Positions 42,084 through 50,388 of a DNA stretch of 64,000 nucleotides are shown here, piece by piece. A program made the translations under genes and the position numbers. Origin of the DNA: Nitrobacter sp035546855 (GTDB lineage: Bacteria > Pseudomonadota > Alphaproteobacteria > Rhizobiales > Xanthobacteraceae); assembly GCA_035546855.1 (NCBI GenBank), contig DASZVY010000013.1, positions 20,904 through 84,903 on the forward strand, in the 5' to 3' direction. The notes under the pieces are model-generated. The model had not been told where the DNA came from and did no database searches. It worked only from the letters and a program-made list of their open reading frames with translations. How positions within the stretch are numbered: the first letter of the stretch is position 1; each line of letters begins with the position of its first letter.

Positions 42084-44270
42084 GTGAGCACCACTTTTTC
42101 CACGTCGACGCCTTCCATATCCAAGCCTTCCACATCCAAGCCGCTCGCCGCACGGCTGAAACAGGCCCGATACTACTGGTCTCCCCGGCAAACCTTCGCC
42201 GACCTGTTCGCCAAGACCTGGATGGAGCCGGCCATTCCGTTCACCGTGCTGGTGGCGCTCCTGCTGATATTTTCCACGGTCGTTCCGAATTATGCGAGCG
42301 CTTACAATGCGAGCACGATGGGCCGCGAGTTCGCGGAATTCGGTTTCGTCGCGATCGCAATGGGCCTGTCGCTCATCTCGGGGGGCATCGACCTCAGCGT
42401 CGGCTCGATCTTTGCGCTGGCCGATTTCATTGCGCTGATGGGTTTCAGCATCTGGAATCTTCCGGTCCCCGTGGTCATCGTGATGACGGTGCTGGCGGGG
42501 GCGCTGCTCGGCGCCGTCAACGGCTTCTTTGTCGGCATCCTGCGCACCCGCGCTTTTCTCTCGACCCTGGTGACGCTCATCGTCTATCGCGGTGTCTTCG
42601 ATCTGCTGACCTTGCGCTGGTCGCAGGACATGGCGATGTCTTCGGCATCGAGCCCGCTCTGGGACGCGATCGGCAATGGCGGGATTCTGGGAATTCCGAG
42701 CGATGTCTGCGGTCTCGTCGTCGTCGCCATCGTCGGCCACATTCTGCTCAGCCGGTCGCGGCTGGGCTGGCATCTGACGGCCGTCGGCGCCAGCCCCCGC
42801 TCGGCGCGCCACGCCGGGATCAGCATCCGCTGGGTGCTGTTCTCGATCTATGTCATCAGCGGCATGCTGTCCGCGCTCGGTGCGGTGTTCTTCGCGGCGC
42901 GTCTGGCAAGCGCAGGATCGCAGACGGGAGACGGCTTTGCCTTTGAGAGTCTGGCGGCGGTGATGATCGGCGGGGTGAGCCTCGCCGGCGGCAAGGGCAC
43001 GATCGGGCGCTGCCTGATCGGCGCGGGCATCATCTTCGTGCTCGGCAATGGACTGATCCAGATGGGTTATCCCGGCCAGGTGACGACCGCCGTGAACGGC
43101 GCCATCCTGCTGCTCGCGGTCAGCATCGACGTGAAATGGTCGAAGAACCGCGGCAAGGCGATTCAGAAGAGCTACGTCAATCCGACCTATCTGGACTACG
43201 GCGTCCTGCCGGACGCATCCGAAGGCAGCAGTTCGCCCTACGCCATGAACGCCCGCTTGCGTGGGGCGGAAGCGATCGGCCTCGATCAGGTCGAAGGACC
43301 GGAGGACATCATCCTGGATCGCGAGGGGCGGCTCTACACCGGCACGCGGCAGGGGTGGATCCTGCGATTCTCGGGTCCGAACTTCGAGACGCGCGAGTTG
43401 TTCGCCCGCATCGGCGGGCGGCCGTTAGGTCTCGCGTTCGACAAGGACGACAACCTGATCGTCTGCGCGGCGCTGATGGGGCTCTACGGGGTGAAGCCCG
43501 ACGGCACCGTGTTCAAGCTGACGGATCAGACCAACCGGAGTTGGTTCAAGCTGATCGATGATTCGCGGCTGAAGCTGACCGACGATCTCGACATCGCGCC
43601 GGACGGCAAAATCTACTTCAGCGAGGGCACCACCCGGTTCGACATGCACACCTGGCCGGTGGACGGGCTGGAAGGGCGCGGCAGCGGCCGCCTGGTCTGC
43701 TACGACCCGGCCACCGCCAAGACACGCACGGTGGTGCACAACGTGCGCTTCTGCAACGGCGTATGCCTGGCGCACGACGCCCGGTCGATCCTGTTTTGCG
43801 AGACCTTCGGGCTGCGCCTGATGCGCTACTGGATCGAGGGGCCGAAGAAGGGAAAGACCGAAATTGTGCTCGACCATCTTCCCGGTTGCCCCGACAACAT
43901 CAACCGCGCGTCCGACGGCGGCTATTGGCTCGCGCTGGTGGCGATGCGCACGCCGGTCTATGACGTGGCGATGCGGATGCCGGGCTTCCGGATGCGCATG
44001 ATCAAGCAGTTGCCGATCGACGAGTGGCTGTTTCCCGGCATCAACAACGGCTGCATCGTCAAGCTCGACGCCGATTGCCGGCCGGTCGAGTCCTACTGGG
44101 ATCCGGGCGGGGAGTCGCATCCGTCGCTGACCTCCATGCGAGAGGACCGGGGCTATCTCTATCTCGGCGGCCTGGAGAACAACCGGATCGGCCGCATCAA
44201 GCTGACAGGCGTCGATCCGACCTGGACGGGGTGCGACAGCTACTGGGGCAAACGCCCGACGGCGCAATAG
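42084..44270 (+). CDS. CUT2 ABC permease fused to strictosidine synthase/SMP-30-like beta-propeller
   Basis: A 728-residue two-domain protein. Residues 46-352 form an RbsC-like permease (SLISGGIDLSVGSIFALADFIA; GGVSLAGGKGTIGRCLIGAGIIFV). After a 40-residue linker, residues 395-720 form a six-bladed propeller of the strictosidine synthase-like/SMP-30 type. That domain has E404 in EGPED, CNGVCLAHD, and LPGCPDNI with the Asp/Asn expected at the central metal site. GTG 42084 has GGAGG eight bases upstream. The first 20 residues are Ser/Thr/Pro repeats. The permease topology decides whether the propeller is cytoplasmic or periplasmic; this is not settled here. No frameshift joins the domains; the frame is continuous. 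Confidence 0.93.
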   Translation: MSTTFSTSTPSISKPSTSKPLAARLKQARYYWSPRQTFADLFAKTWMEPAIPFTVLVALLLIFSTVVPNYASAYNASTMGREFAEFGFVAIAMGLSLISGGIDLSVGSIFALADFIALMGFSIWNLPVPVVIVMTVLAGALLGAVNGFFVGILRTRAFLSTLVTLIVYRGVFDLLTLRWSQDMAMSSASSPLWDAIGNGGILGIPSDVCGLVVVAIVGHILLSRSRLGWHLTAVGASPRSARHAGISIRWVLFSIYVISGMLSALGAVFFAARLASAGSQTGDGFAFESLAAVMIGGVSLAGGKGTIGRCLIGAGIIFVLGNGLIQMGYPGQVTTAVNGAILLLAVSIDVKWSKNRGKAIQKSYVNPTYLDYGVLPDASEGSSSPYAMNARLRGAEAIGLDQVEGPEDIILDREGRLYTGTRQGWILRFSGPNFETRELFARIGGRPLGLAFDKDDNLIVCAALMGLYGVKPDGTVFKLTDQTNRSWFKLIDDSRLKLTDDLDIAPDGKIYFSEGTTRFDMHTWPVDGLEGRGSGRLVCYDPATAKTRTVVHNVRFCNGVCLAHDARSILFCETFGLRLMRYWIEGPKKGKTEIVLDHLPGCPDNINRASDGGYWLALVAMRTPVYDVAMRMPGFRMRMIKQLPIDEWLFPGINNGCIVKLDADCRPVESYWDPGGESHPSLTSMREDRGYLYLGGLENNRIGRIKLTGVDPTWTGCDSYWGKRPTAQ

Positions 44271-44286
44271 GAACAGGACTCATCTC

Positions 44287-45414
44287 ATGGCGGGCGCACT
44301 GGACATCCTGAAGCCGCTGCTGTTCGCGTCACGCCCCCGGCGCGCCATTCCAACGCTCGATGGCGCTTATCTTCCCAACGATCGCCTGGACGCGCTGCCG
44401 GTCGTGGGCCCCGATCTGGTCCGTCCGGACGACATCGCGGTCGGATCCGACGGCACGCTTGTTGTGAGCACGCAGAACCGCCTGCTCAGGCTGTCCGGTC
44501 CGGACCTGCGGGATCAGGCGGTGGTCGCCGCGTTCGATGCGCCGATCACCGCGCTCGCGCAACTCGGGGACGGCCGGCTCGCCGTCGGCCTCAATGGGCG
44601 CGGGTTGTGCATCCTGCGGCCCGATGGAACGGTGGAGGCCGCACTCGCCGACCTCGCGGGCGCGCCGCTCCGCAGCGTGACGGCGATCGCCGAAGATCCT
44701 GCGCGGGGCGGCGTGTTCTTCACCGTCGGCAGCGTGCGCCGGGATGCCGAGGACTGGGTTTGGGACCTGATGGAGCGCAACAGCGCGGGGCTGCTCGGCT
44801 ATTGGCGGCCGGACGCCGGCCGCGCCGAGGTTCTGCTCGAGGGTCTGCCCTATCCGAACGGGCTTCACGTGGAAGACGGCGGCGGGAGTCTCCTGTTCAC
44901 GCAGAGCTGGACGCACAGCCTGGCGCGCCACCGGATCGGCGCCAAGGGCCCACGCGCCGTCGAAACGGTCATCGACAACCTGCCGGGCTATCCCGCGCGC
45001 ATCGCGCCGGCGCGGGGCGGAGGACATTGGCTCGCGATCTTCGCGATGCGCACGCAACTGATCGAACTCGTGCTGCGCGAAACGCCGTTCCGGCAGGAGA
45101 TGATGCGCACCGTCGATCCGGAGTTGTGGGTGCGGCCGTCGCTGCGCGCCACCGGCTCCTATCTCGAGCCGCTGCAGGGCGGCGGCATCAAGAAACTCGG
45201 CATCCGGAAACCCTGGGCGCTGCCGCGCTCCTACGGGCTCGTGGTCCGGCTCGATGCCGACGCCGAACCGGTGTTCTCGATGCACAGCCGGGTGGACGGG
45301 CATTGCCACGGGATAACGGCGGCGCGCGAGCTGGGCGAGCGGCTGATCGTGGTGTCCAAGGGCGACGGCCGATTGCTCGCGTATAACCTCGAGAGCGCCG
45401 GAGGCAGCGCATGA
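44287..45414 (+). CDS. Stand-alone strictosidine synthase/SMP-30-like propeller, degenerate site
   Basis: A 375-residue relative of the C-terminal half of the preceding fusion. The same blades are visible: VRPDDIAVGSDGTLVVST, PNGLHVEDGGGSLLFTQ, LPGYPARIAPARGGGHWLAIFAMRT. At the positions of EGPED and PDNI in the fused copy this protein has VRPDD and PARI, so likely metal ligands are missing. It could be a binding or regulatory subunit rather than a hydrolase. No signal peptide is evident. It starts 17 bases after the fusion gene and its end overlaps the ATPase start. Confidence 0.85.
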   Translation: MAGALDILKPLLFASRPRRAIPTLDGAYLPNDRLDALPVVGPDLVRPDDIAVGSDGTLVVSTQNRLLRLSGPDLRDQAVVAAFDAPITALAQLGDGRLAVGLNGRGLCILRPDGTVEAALADLAGAPLRSVTAIAEDPARGGVFFTVGSVRRDAEDWVWDLMERNSAGLLGYWRPDAGRAEVLLEGLPYPNGLHVEDGGGSLLFTQSWTHSLARHRIGAKGPRAVETVIDNLPGYPARIAPARGGGHWLAIFAMRTQLIELVLRETPFRQEMMRTVDPELWVRPSLRATGSYLEPLQGGGIKKLGIRKPWALPRSYGLVVRLDADAEPVFSMHSRVDGHCHGITAARELGERLIVVSKGDGRLLAYNLESAGGSA

Positions 45415-46958
45415 ACGACGGGCCGCAGGAGATGACCAGCGCCGGGCAACCTGCCGGCGGAGAAGCGCTGCCGAAGCTGAGCGTCCGGCAGGCGACGAAA
45501 TTGTACGAAGGCGTGGCGGCAATCCAGAATGTCGATTTTGACCTGCGCGGCGGCGAGGTCCATGCGCTGGTCGGCGAGAACGGCGCGGGAAAATCGACGC
45601 TGTGCAAGGCGATTGCCGGTGCGGTGCAGTTGACGTCGGGCGACATCCTGCTTGATGGCGAGCCGTGCCAGTTCCTGTCCCCGGCGGATGCGCTGCGGCG
45701 CGGCATCGCCATGGTGTACCAGGAGGACAGCCTGGTGCCGACGATGACGGTGGCGCAGAACGTGCAACTCGGCCGCGAACGGTTCCTGACCACGTTCCGC
45801 CGCATCAACATCAGCGCGCAGCAACTGCTGCAGTCGATGAACTTCAATGTCGAGCCAAGCGACGTGGTGGCGACGCTCGGCACCGCCAAGCGGCAGATGG
45901 TCGAGATCGCGCGCGCCGTTTACTACCAGGCGCAGGTGATCATCTTCGACGAACCGACCGCAAGCCTGACGCCGGAAGAGACACAGCATCTGTTCCTGCT
46001 GATCGATGACCTGCGGCGGCGGGGCATCGCGATCATCTATATTTCACACGCGTTGGAGGAGGCGCTCAGCATCGCCGACCGGATCACCGTGCTGCGGGAT
46101 TCGCGGCGGGTCATTACCGGTCCGGCGAAGGATTTCACGCGCGCGACGCTGGTCGAGCACATGGTGGGCCGCACGCTGGCGGAGAGCGAGACCGGACGCG
46201 GCAGCGGCGCCGGCACGCGCGGAGACCGCGTGCTGCGCGTGCAGAACATCATCTCCGGCACGATGGTCAAGAACATGTCGTTCTCGGTCTTCGCAGGCGA
46301 GGTGCTGGGAATCGCGGGCCTGGTCGGCTCCGGCCGTTCGGAGATCGCGCAGGTGATCGCGGGCGCGCGCAAGCGCAATCTGCTGCACGGCGGCACGATC
46401 TACCTCGGCGACCGGCCGGTGCGCTACCGCGTGCCGGCGCAGGCCGTCCGGGACGGAATCGCTTATGTGACCGAGGACCGCAAGCTCGCCGGGTTTTTCG
46501 AAACCATGACGACGGACGATAACATCTACACCGGTTGGCTCGCCTCGCGGGCAGGACGAGCGCGGTGGATTTATTCCAAGCGCCACCGCGACAAGGTCGC
46601 CGCCAACTGGGTTGCCAGGACGCGCATCACGTCGCTCAATCGCCGGAGCCGCGTGATCGAACTGTCGGGCGGTAATCAGCAGAAGGTCGTGGTGGCCAAG
46701 AGCTTGGCGCAGGAGCCCCGCCTCATCATTCTCGACGAGCCGACGCGCGGCGTGGACGTGGGCTCGGTCGAGGAGATTCACGAGATTATCCGCGGGCTCG
46801 CCCGCGAGGGCAAAGCGGTGGTTGTGATTTCGTCCTATCTGCCGGAGATCCTGAAGATATCCGACCGCATCCTGGTGGCGCGCGGTGGCCAGATCGTCGC
46901 CGAGTTCGATCCGCGCGAGGCGACCCAGGAAAAAATCATGTATGCGGCGGTGCATTAA
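45411..46958 (+). CDS. CUT2-type sugar ABC transporter ATP-binding protein
   Basis: A 515-residue RbsA/MglA-like protein with two ATPase domains. The first has Walker A GENGAGKST and Walker B IIFDEPTASL. The second has the degenerate P-loop GLVGSGRSE but an intact signature ELSGGNQQKV and Walker B LIILDEPTRGVDVG, as is normal for this family. It overlaps the preceding gene by ATGA. It completes the transporter: two permeases, a binding protein and an ATPase. No regulator gene lies in or beside the operon. Confidence 0.95.
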   Translation: MNDGPQEMTSAGQPAGGEALPKLSVRQATKLYEGVAAIQNVDFDLRGGEVHALVGENGAGKSTLCKAIAGAVQLTSGDILLDGEPCQFLSPADALRRGIAMVYQEDSLVPTMTVAQNVQLGRERFLTTFRRINISAQQLLQSMNFNVEPSDVVATLGTAKRQMVEIARAVYYQAQVIIFDEPTASLTPEETQHLFLLIDDLRRRGIAIIYISHALEEALSIADRITVLRDSRRVITGPAKDFTRATLVEHMVGRTLAESETGRGSGAGTRGDRVLRVQNIISGTMVKNMSFSVFAGEVLGIAGLVGSGRSEIAQVIAGARKRNLLHGGTIYLGDRPVRYRVPAQAVRDGIAYVTEDRKLAGFFETMTTDDNIYTGWLASRAGRARWIYSKRHRDKVAANWVARTRITSLNRRSRVIELSGGNQQKVVVAKSLAQEPRLIILDEPTRGVDVGSVEEIHEIIRGLAREGKAVVVISSYLPEILKISDRILVARGGQIVAEFDPREATQEKIMYAAVH

Positions 46959-47109
46959 GGCCCTTGGCGAGATGCGCTGAAGGCATGTCGGGTCGACGAT
47001 GGGAGGCCGCGGTCTTGATGCTGGTGCGGATGGTTGCAAAGCCGGCGGCCTGCGTGGCGATCACCATGTCGCGGCTGTGTTCGCCGTTCCGTTCTACCGG
47101 ATGCTCGAA

Positions 47110-47194
47110 TGGTGCCCCTGGCCGGAATCGAACCAGCACTCCTTGCGGAACTCGATTTTGAGTCGAGCGCGTCTACCAGTTCCGCCACAGGGGC
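47110..47194 (-). tRNA. tRNA-Leu (anticodon CAA)
   Basis: Read on the minus strand: acceptor GCCCCTG with CAGGGGC, D-arm with CTGGTAGAC, anticodon stem CTCGA/TCGAG with loop CTCAAAA, a long variable arm typical of leucine tRNAs (TTCCGCAAGGAGT), T-arm GGTTCGATTCC, and encoded CCA. Length is 85 bases. It reads UUG codons. Confidence 0.96.
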
Positions 47195-47341
47195 CCTCGG
47201 GGCATCCCTGACGGGCGGCCCGCGAAGCGGGCGGACTATAGCGGGCGTTCCCCGCCGGTCAACCCGGCGAGACTGCTCGTGAACACCGCAGTTTGAAGGG
47301 CTGCCGCCTCGACAGCGGCGGGGCCTGCCGCTACGACGCCG

Positions 47342-47917
47342 GTGAGCGAATCCCTTCAACGGCAGCCGGAGCCCTATGTGATTCTCGACGCCACCCTGAA
47401 ATCCGCACCCGCGGCTCGCGGCAGGGATTCCGCATCCGTTGCCGCGCTGGCGGTTGCCGTCATCGCCGCGGCGACGCTCGCAGGAGCATGGTTCTTCCAG
47501 CTCGTGCTGGACATCGTGCCGTGCCCGCTCTGCCTCGAGCAGCGCTATGCCTATTATCTCGCAGTGCCGCTTGGCCTGGTGGTGGCGTTTGCCGCCGCCA
47601 AGAACGCCCCGCGTGGCGCGGTCCTGGCGGGCCTTGCCCTTCTCGCGCTGGCCGTGCTCGCCAACGCGGGGCTCGGCGCCTATCATGCCGGCGTCGAATG
47701 GGGATTCTGGCAGGGGCCGACGGATTGCACCGGGCCGATGCTCGATCTCAGCAAGGGCAGCCTGCTCGACAATCTCGACAAGGTGAAGGTCGTGCCTTGC
47801 GACAAGGTGCAGTGGCGCTTCCTCGGCCTGTCGCTCGCCGGCTACAACGTGCTGATCTCGCTGCTGATGGCCGCCATTGCCGCGTGGGGGATCGCGGCCT
47901 CGGCGAAGCGCGGCTAA
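47342..47917 (+). CDS. Disulfide bond formation protein DsbB family
   Basis: The 191-residue inner membrane protein has four hydrophobic helices. The first periplasmic pair C61-P-L-C64 lies in DIVPCPLCLEQRYAYY. The second pair is C129 (GPTDCTGP) and C153 (VPCDKVQW). This layout is that of DsbB/DsbI, which pass electrons from DsbA to quinone. The GTG start is uncertain because no strong Shine-Dalgarno is visible. It converges with and overlaps the AbrB-family gene by four bases. A DsbA-like protein is encoded at 51230. Confidence 0.88.
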   Translation: MSESLQRQPEPYVILDATLKSAPAARGRDSASVAALAVAVIAAATLAGAWFFQLVLDIVPCPLCLEQRYAYYLAVPLGLVVAFAAAKNAPRGAVLAGLALLALAVLANAGLGAYHAGVEWGFWQGPTDCTGPMLDLSKGSLLDNLDKVKVVPCDKVQWRFLGLSLAGYNVLISLLMAAIAAWGIAASAKRG

Positions 47918-48993
47918 TCGTCCACATCGTCCTGCGGACGTCCGAACAGATGGACGATGCCCGGCGTCGCGATCGAGACGAACACGAAGCGCGCGAGATG
48001 ATGCGCGCCGACGAAGATCGGATCGACGTGGAGCGTCAGCGCCAGCGCCAGCATGGCGTCCATCGCGCCGGGCGCGAAGGCGACAACGACGTCGCTGAAC
48101 CGCACATGGGTGGCGAAGACGATCACCGCAACGAATACGGCGGAAACCGCAACGGCAATGCCGAACGAGCCGAGCGCCGCCCACAAGTGGCTCAGCATGG
48201 TCCTGGTCGAGATTTTCGCGAAGCGCGTGCCGATGATGGCGCCGATGCCGACCAGCGCGATGCCGCGCAGCCACGGCGGCAGCGCGCCTTCGACCAGGCC
48301 CGCGCCGTGCAGCAGGCTTGAGCCCACCATCGCGCCGAACATCCAGCTCGCCGGAAATTTCGTCCATCGCAGTGCCAGCGCGCAGACGATCGAGACCGCG
48401 ACCAGCGCCAGCAGAGCGAGCGGCGAGGCGATGGCAAAGGCGGCTGTCGGTGGCGTCCGCGGCGCGAGGCCCGTGACCGCGAGCAGCATCGGCAGCCCGG
48501 CGGTCAGAATGATGACGCGCATGGTCTGGACCACGGCGATGCCCGCGACGTCGGCGCCGCGTTCATTGGCGAGCATGATGATCTGCGAGAGCGCGCCGGG
48601 GCTGCCGGCCAGGAAGGCGGAGGTGCGATCCCATCCATGGACGCGCTGCAGATAGAGACCGCTGCCGAGCGTCGCGCAGAAGGTCGCCAGCGCCAGCAAC
48701 AGGATGGTCAGGGGATAGGCGCCCACGTGTTGCAGCAGTTCGCGCGACACCAGTGACCCCAGCGAAATGCCGAGCAGCAGCAGAACGGACTGGGTGAGTG
48801 CCGGCGGAATGCCGAGCGGCCGGCCGGCGATGGCCGCGATCGCGACCGCGATCATGGCGCCGGAAATCAGGCCGCCGGGCAGCGCGGCGTACAGGAACAG
48901 CGCGCCGCCGGCGGCGCCGATGGCAATCGTTTCGAGCGTTGCCGGAAGGGTCGACCGTCTGGAAATGGATGCCGATGCGGATTTCTGGATCAC
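47914..48993 (-). CDS. AbrB-family (duplicated) membrane protein
   Basis: A 359-residue integral membrane protein with about nine or ten helices in two homologous halves. Each half has a GALFLYAALPGGLISGAMI / PASWMFGAMVGSSLLHGAGL type motif, and the other family signatures SPGALSQIIMLANERGADV and FAPGAMDAMLALA are present. The family is named after AbrB duplications and is sometimes mislabelled as ammonia monooxygenase. It is probably a transporter of unknown substrate. Its stop codon overlaps that of dsbB on the other strand. Confidence 0.85.
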   Translation of the reverse strand: MIQKSASASISRRSTLPATLETIAIGAAGGALFLYAALPGGLISGAMIAVAIAAIAGRPLGIPPALTQSVLLLLGISLGSLVSRELLQHVGAYPLTILLLALATFCATLGSGLYLQRVHGWDRTSAFLAGSPGALSQIIMLANERGADVAGIAVVQTMRVIILTAGLPMLLAVTGLAPRTPPTAAFAIASPLALLALVAVSIVCALALRWTKFPASWMFGAMVGSSLLHGAGLVEGALPPWLRGIALVGIGAIIGTRFAKISTRTMLSHLWAALGSFGIAVAVSAVFVAVIVFATHVRFSDVVVAFAPGAMDAMLALALTLHVDPIFVGAHHLARFVFVSIATPGIVHLFGRPQDDVDD

Positions 48994-49099
48994 GCGACTG
49001 TTATCACAAATCTGCCGGTCGCCGGCAAATGCGCTCGGGCACGGCTGCGATGCAGTCGCTGCAGCAAGGCGCGATCAGCGCCGCGAACGCCGCACGGAC

Positions 49100-49156
49100 A
49101 GCCTTGGGCCTACCAGATAGCCTTGGGCCTACGAGATAGCCCTGGGCCTATGACGG
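49100..49156. repeat. Three-copy 19-base tandem repeat
   Basis: Units AGCCTTGGGCCTACCAGAT, AGCCTTGGGCCTACGAGAT and AGCCCTGGGCCTATGACGG follow head to tail, with a partial fourth (CCTTGGGCTCC) after them. The array lies in the 245-base spacer before the PsiF-like gene at 49239. No gene or CRISPR signature accompanies it. It is probably a slippage-prone minisatellite. Confidence 0.65.
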
Positions 49157-49238
49157 CCTTGGGCTCCGATAGCTGTGGCGCTATCCGTGCAGCAGAATGT
49201 TGCGATCGGGGCCGATCATGCCGGCCGCCGGCACCGGC

Positions 49239-49490
49239 TTAGTTCGGCTTCGCTGCCTTGGCCTTGCATTCGGAGCGGAATTTCTTGCGCGCCTTGCCGT
49301 GCAGGCCCTTGGCATCGGCTTCTTTCGAACATTCGAGCGAGGCTGCGGTGTGCGGCTTTTCCATCTTCTTGGCGGGCGCCATCTTCGACGCCGGAGCAGC
49401 GGGTGCTGGCGCGGTCGTCTGTGCCATGGCGGTTCCGGCAAACATCAGGGAAACGGCGACGGTTGCGAGAAGTCGGGAGGTAATGGTCAT
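49239..49490 (-). CDS. PsiF-repeat secreted protein
   Basis: An 83-residue precursor with a signal peptide ending near GTAMAQ. A Pro/Ala/Lys linker precedes a single PsiF repeat, AASLECSKEADAKGLHGKARKKFRSECKA, with its two conserved cysteines. PsiF-type proteins are periplasmic and of unknown role. ATG 49490 has GGGACCTCCC context upstream and starts the signal. It is divergent from a second small Cys-repeat protein at 49682. Confidence 0.85.
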   Translation of the reverse strand: MTITSRLLATVAVSLMFAGTAMAQTTAPAPAAPASKMAPAKKMEKPHTAASLECSKEADAKGLHGKARKKFRSECKAKAAKPN

Positions 49491-49681
49491 GGGAGGTCCC
49501 TCGGTTGAAGAGGACGGCACGGTCGCGGAGCGTTGCTGAACGGCGGGTGAATAAGTCGCAAGAAGCGGAACTTGCGGCCCGACAATTTTTTTGACGGGCG
49601 GATGTTGGCCGATGTTGAAACGAAACCTCACCGCATTAGGATATTTTGGTTTCCAGGTTTCACGTCCCGGGAGGACAGATC

Positions 49682-50143
49682 ATGATGACCCCTACGAAAA
49701 TACTTTGTGCCCTTGCGGCGGCTGGTGTCGTGGCCATGGCGGCGATGCCTGCGCAGGCCCTGACCATGCAGGAGTGCAGCGCGAAATATAAGGCGGCCAA
49801 GTCCGCCGGAACGCTCAACGGTCAGAAGTGGAAAGATTTCCGCAAGGCCGAATGCGGTGAAGGTGCGACCGCCGCGGCGCCCGCGGCTGCGCCGGCCGCC
49901 GCTCCGGCGCCTGCCCCGAAGACCGCGGCCGCGCCTGCGGCTCCCGTCGCGGTCGGTAACGCCATATTCCCCTCCGCGGTCTCGCCGAAATATGCCAACG
50001 AGTCGGCCGGCAAGGCGCGTGAGCATACCTGCCTCGATCAGTACAAGGCCAACAAGGCCAATAACGGCAACGGCGGCCTGAAGTGGATCCAGAAGGGCGG
50101 CGGCTATTACAGCCAATGCAACAAGCGGCTGAAGGGCGCCTGA
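49682..50143 (+). CDS. Secreted protein with PsiF-like cysteine repeat
   Basis: A 153-residue precursor with a signal peptide ending at AQALTMQ. A repeat with two cysteines (ECSAKYKAAKSAGTLNGQKW, then FRKAECG) follows, then a Pro/Ala-rich linker and a C-terminal part with C-LDQYKANKANNGNGG and QCNKRLKGA. The first repeat resembles PsiF but with W and G positions of a sister family. A strong GGGAGGAC lies seven bases before the ATG. It is probably periplasmic; function unknown. Confidence 0.8.
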   Translation: MMTPTKILCALAAAGVVAMAAMPAQALTMQECSAKYKAAKSAGTLNGQKWKDFRKAECGEGATAAAPAAAPAAAPAPAPKTAAAPAAPVAVGNAIFPSAVSPKYANESAGKAREHTCLDQYKANKANNGNGGLKWIQKGGGYYSQCNKRLKGA

Positions 50144-50167
50144 TCGCCCCTTGCGAATCAGCATTTG

Positions 50168-50202
50168 CGGCCCGCCGGCGTCGGTGACGACACGGCGGGC
50201 CG
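50168..50202. terminator. Hairpin after the PsiF-like gene
   Basis: CGGCCCGCCG (50168-50177) pairs with CGGCGGGCCG (50193-50202) across a 15-base loop, 25 bases after the stop codon. The U-tract is poor, so it is a weak or bidirectional terminator or an mRNA end stabiliser. Confidence 0.5.
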
Positions 50203-50273
50203 TTCGATTCGACGGGACAAAAACTGACGCCGCGCTCCGATGTCTTTCCATCGAGGGCGCATCTCCTTTTTAG

Positions 50274-50294
50274 TATCCCGATTTCGAAGTTCGC
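50274..50294. repeat. Solo copy of a dispersed motif
   Basis: TATCCCGATTTCGAAGTTCGC closely matches the left arm of the inverted repeat at 53746 (GTCCCGATTCCGAAGTTCGC). It lies in the spacer before the TauE/SafE gene. The same motif in two intergenic places suggests a dispersed element or regulatory site. Confidence 0.5.
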
Positions 50295-50388
50295 GTATCA
50301 TTGCCACAACCTTCGACGCGAACCACCACTCGTTCCACCCCTCGCGAATGGATCAATCCCGTCGCTTCCGCCCGCGCAGACGAGGCTC

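Noticed and set aside
39830..46958. Genomic island or phage origin of the ABC operon
   Set aside because: No integrase, transposase, attachment repeat or visible composition change borders it; tRNA-Leu is nearby but its end is not duplicated.
49100..49156. CRISPR array
   Set aside because: Units are contiguous 19-mers without spacers, and no cas gene is present.
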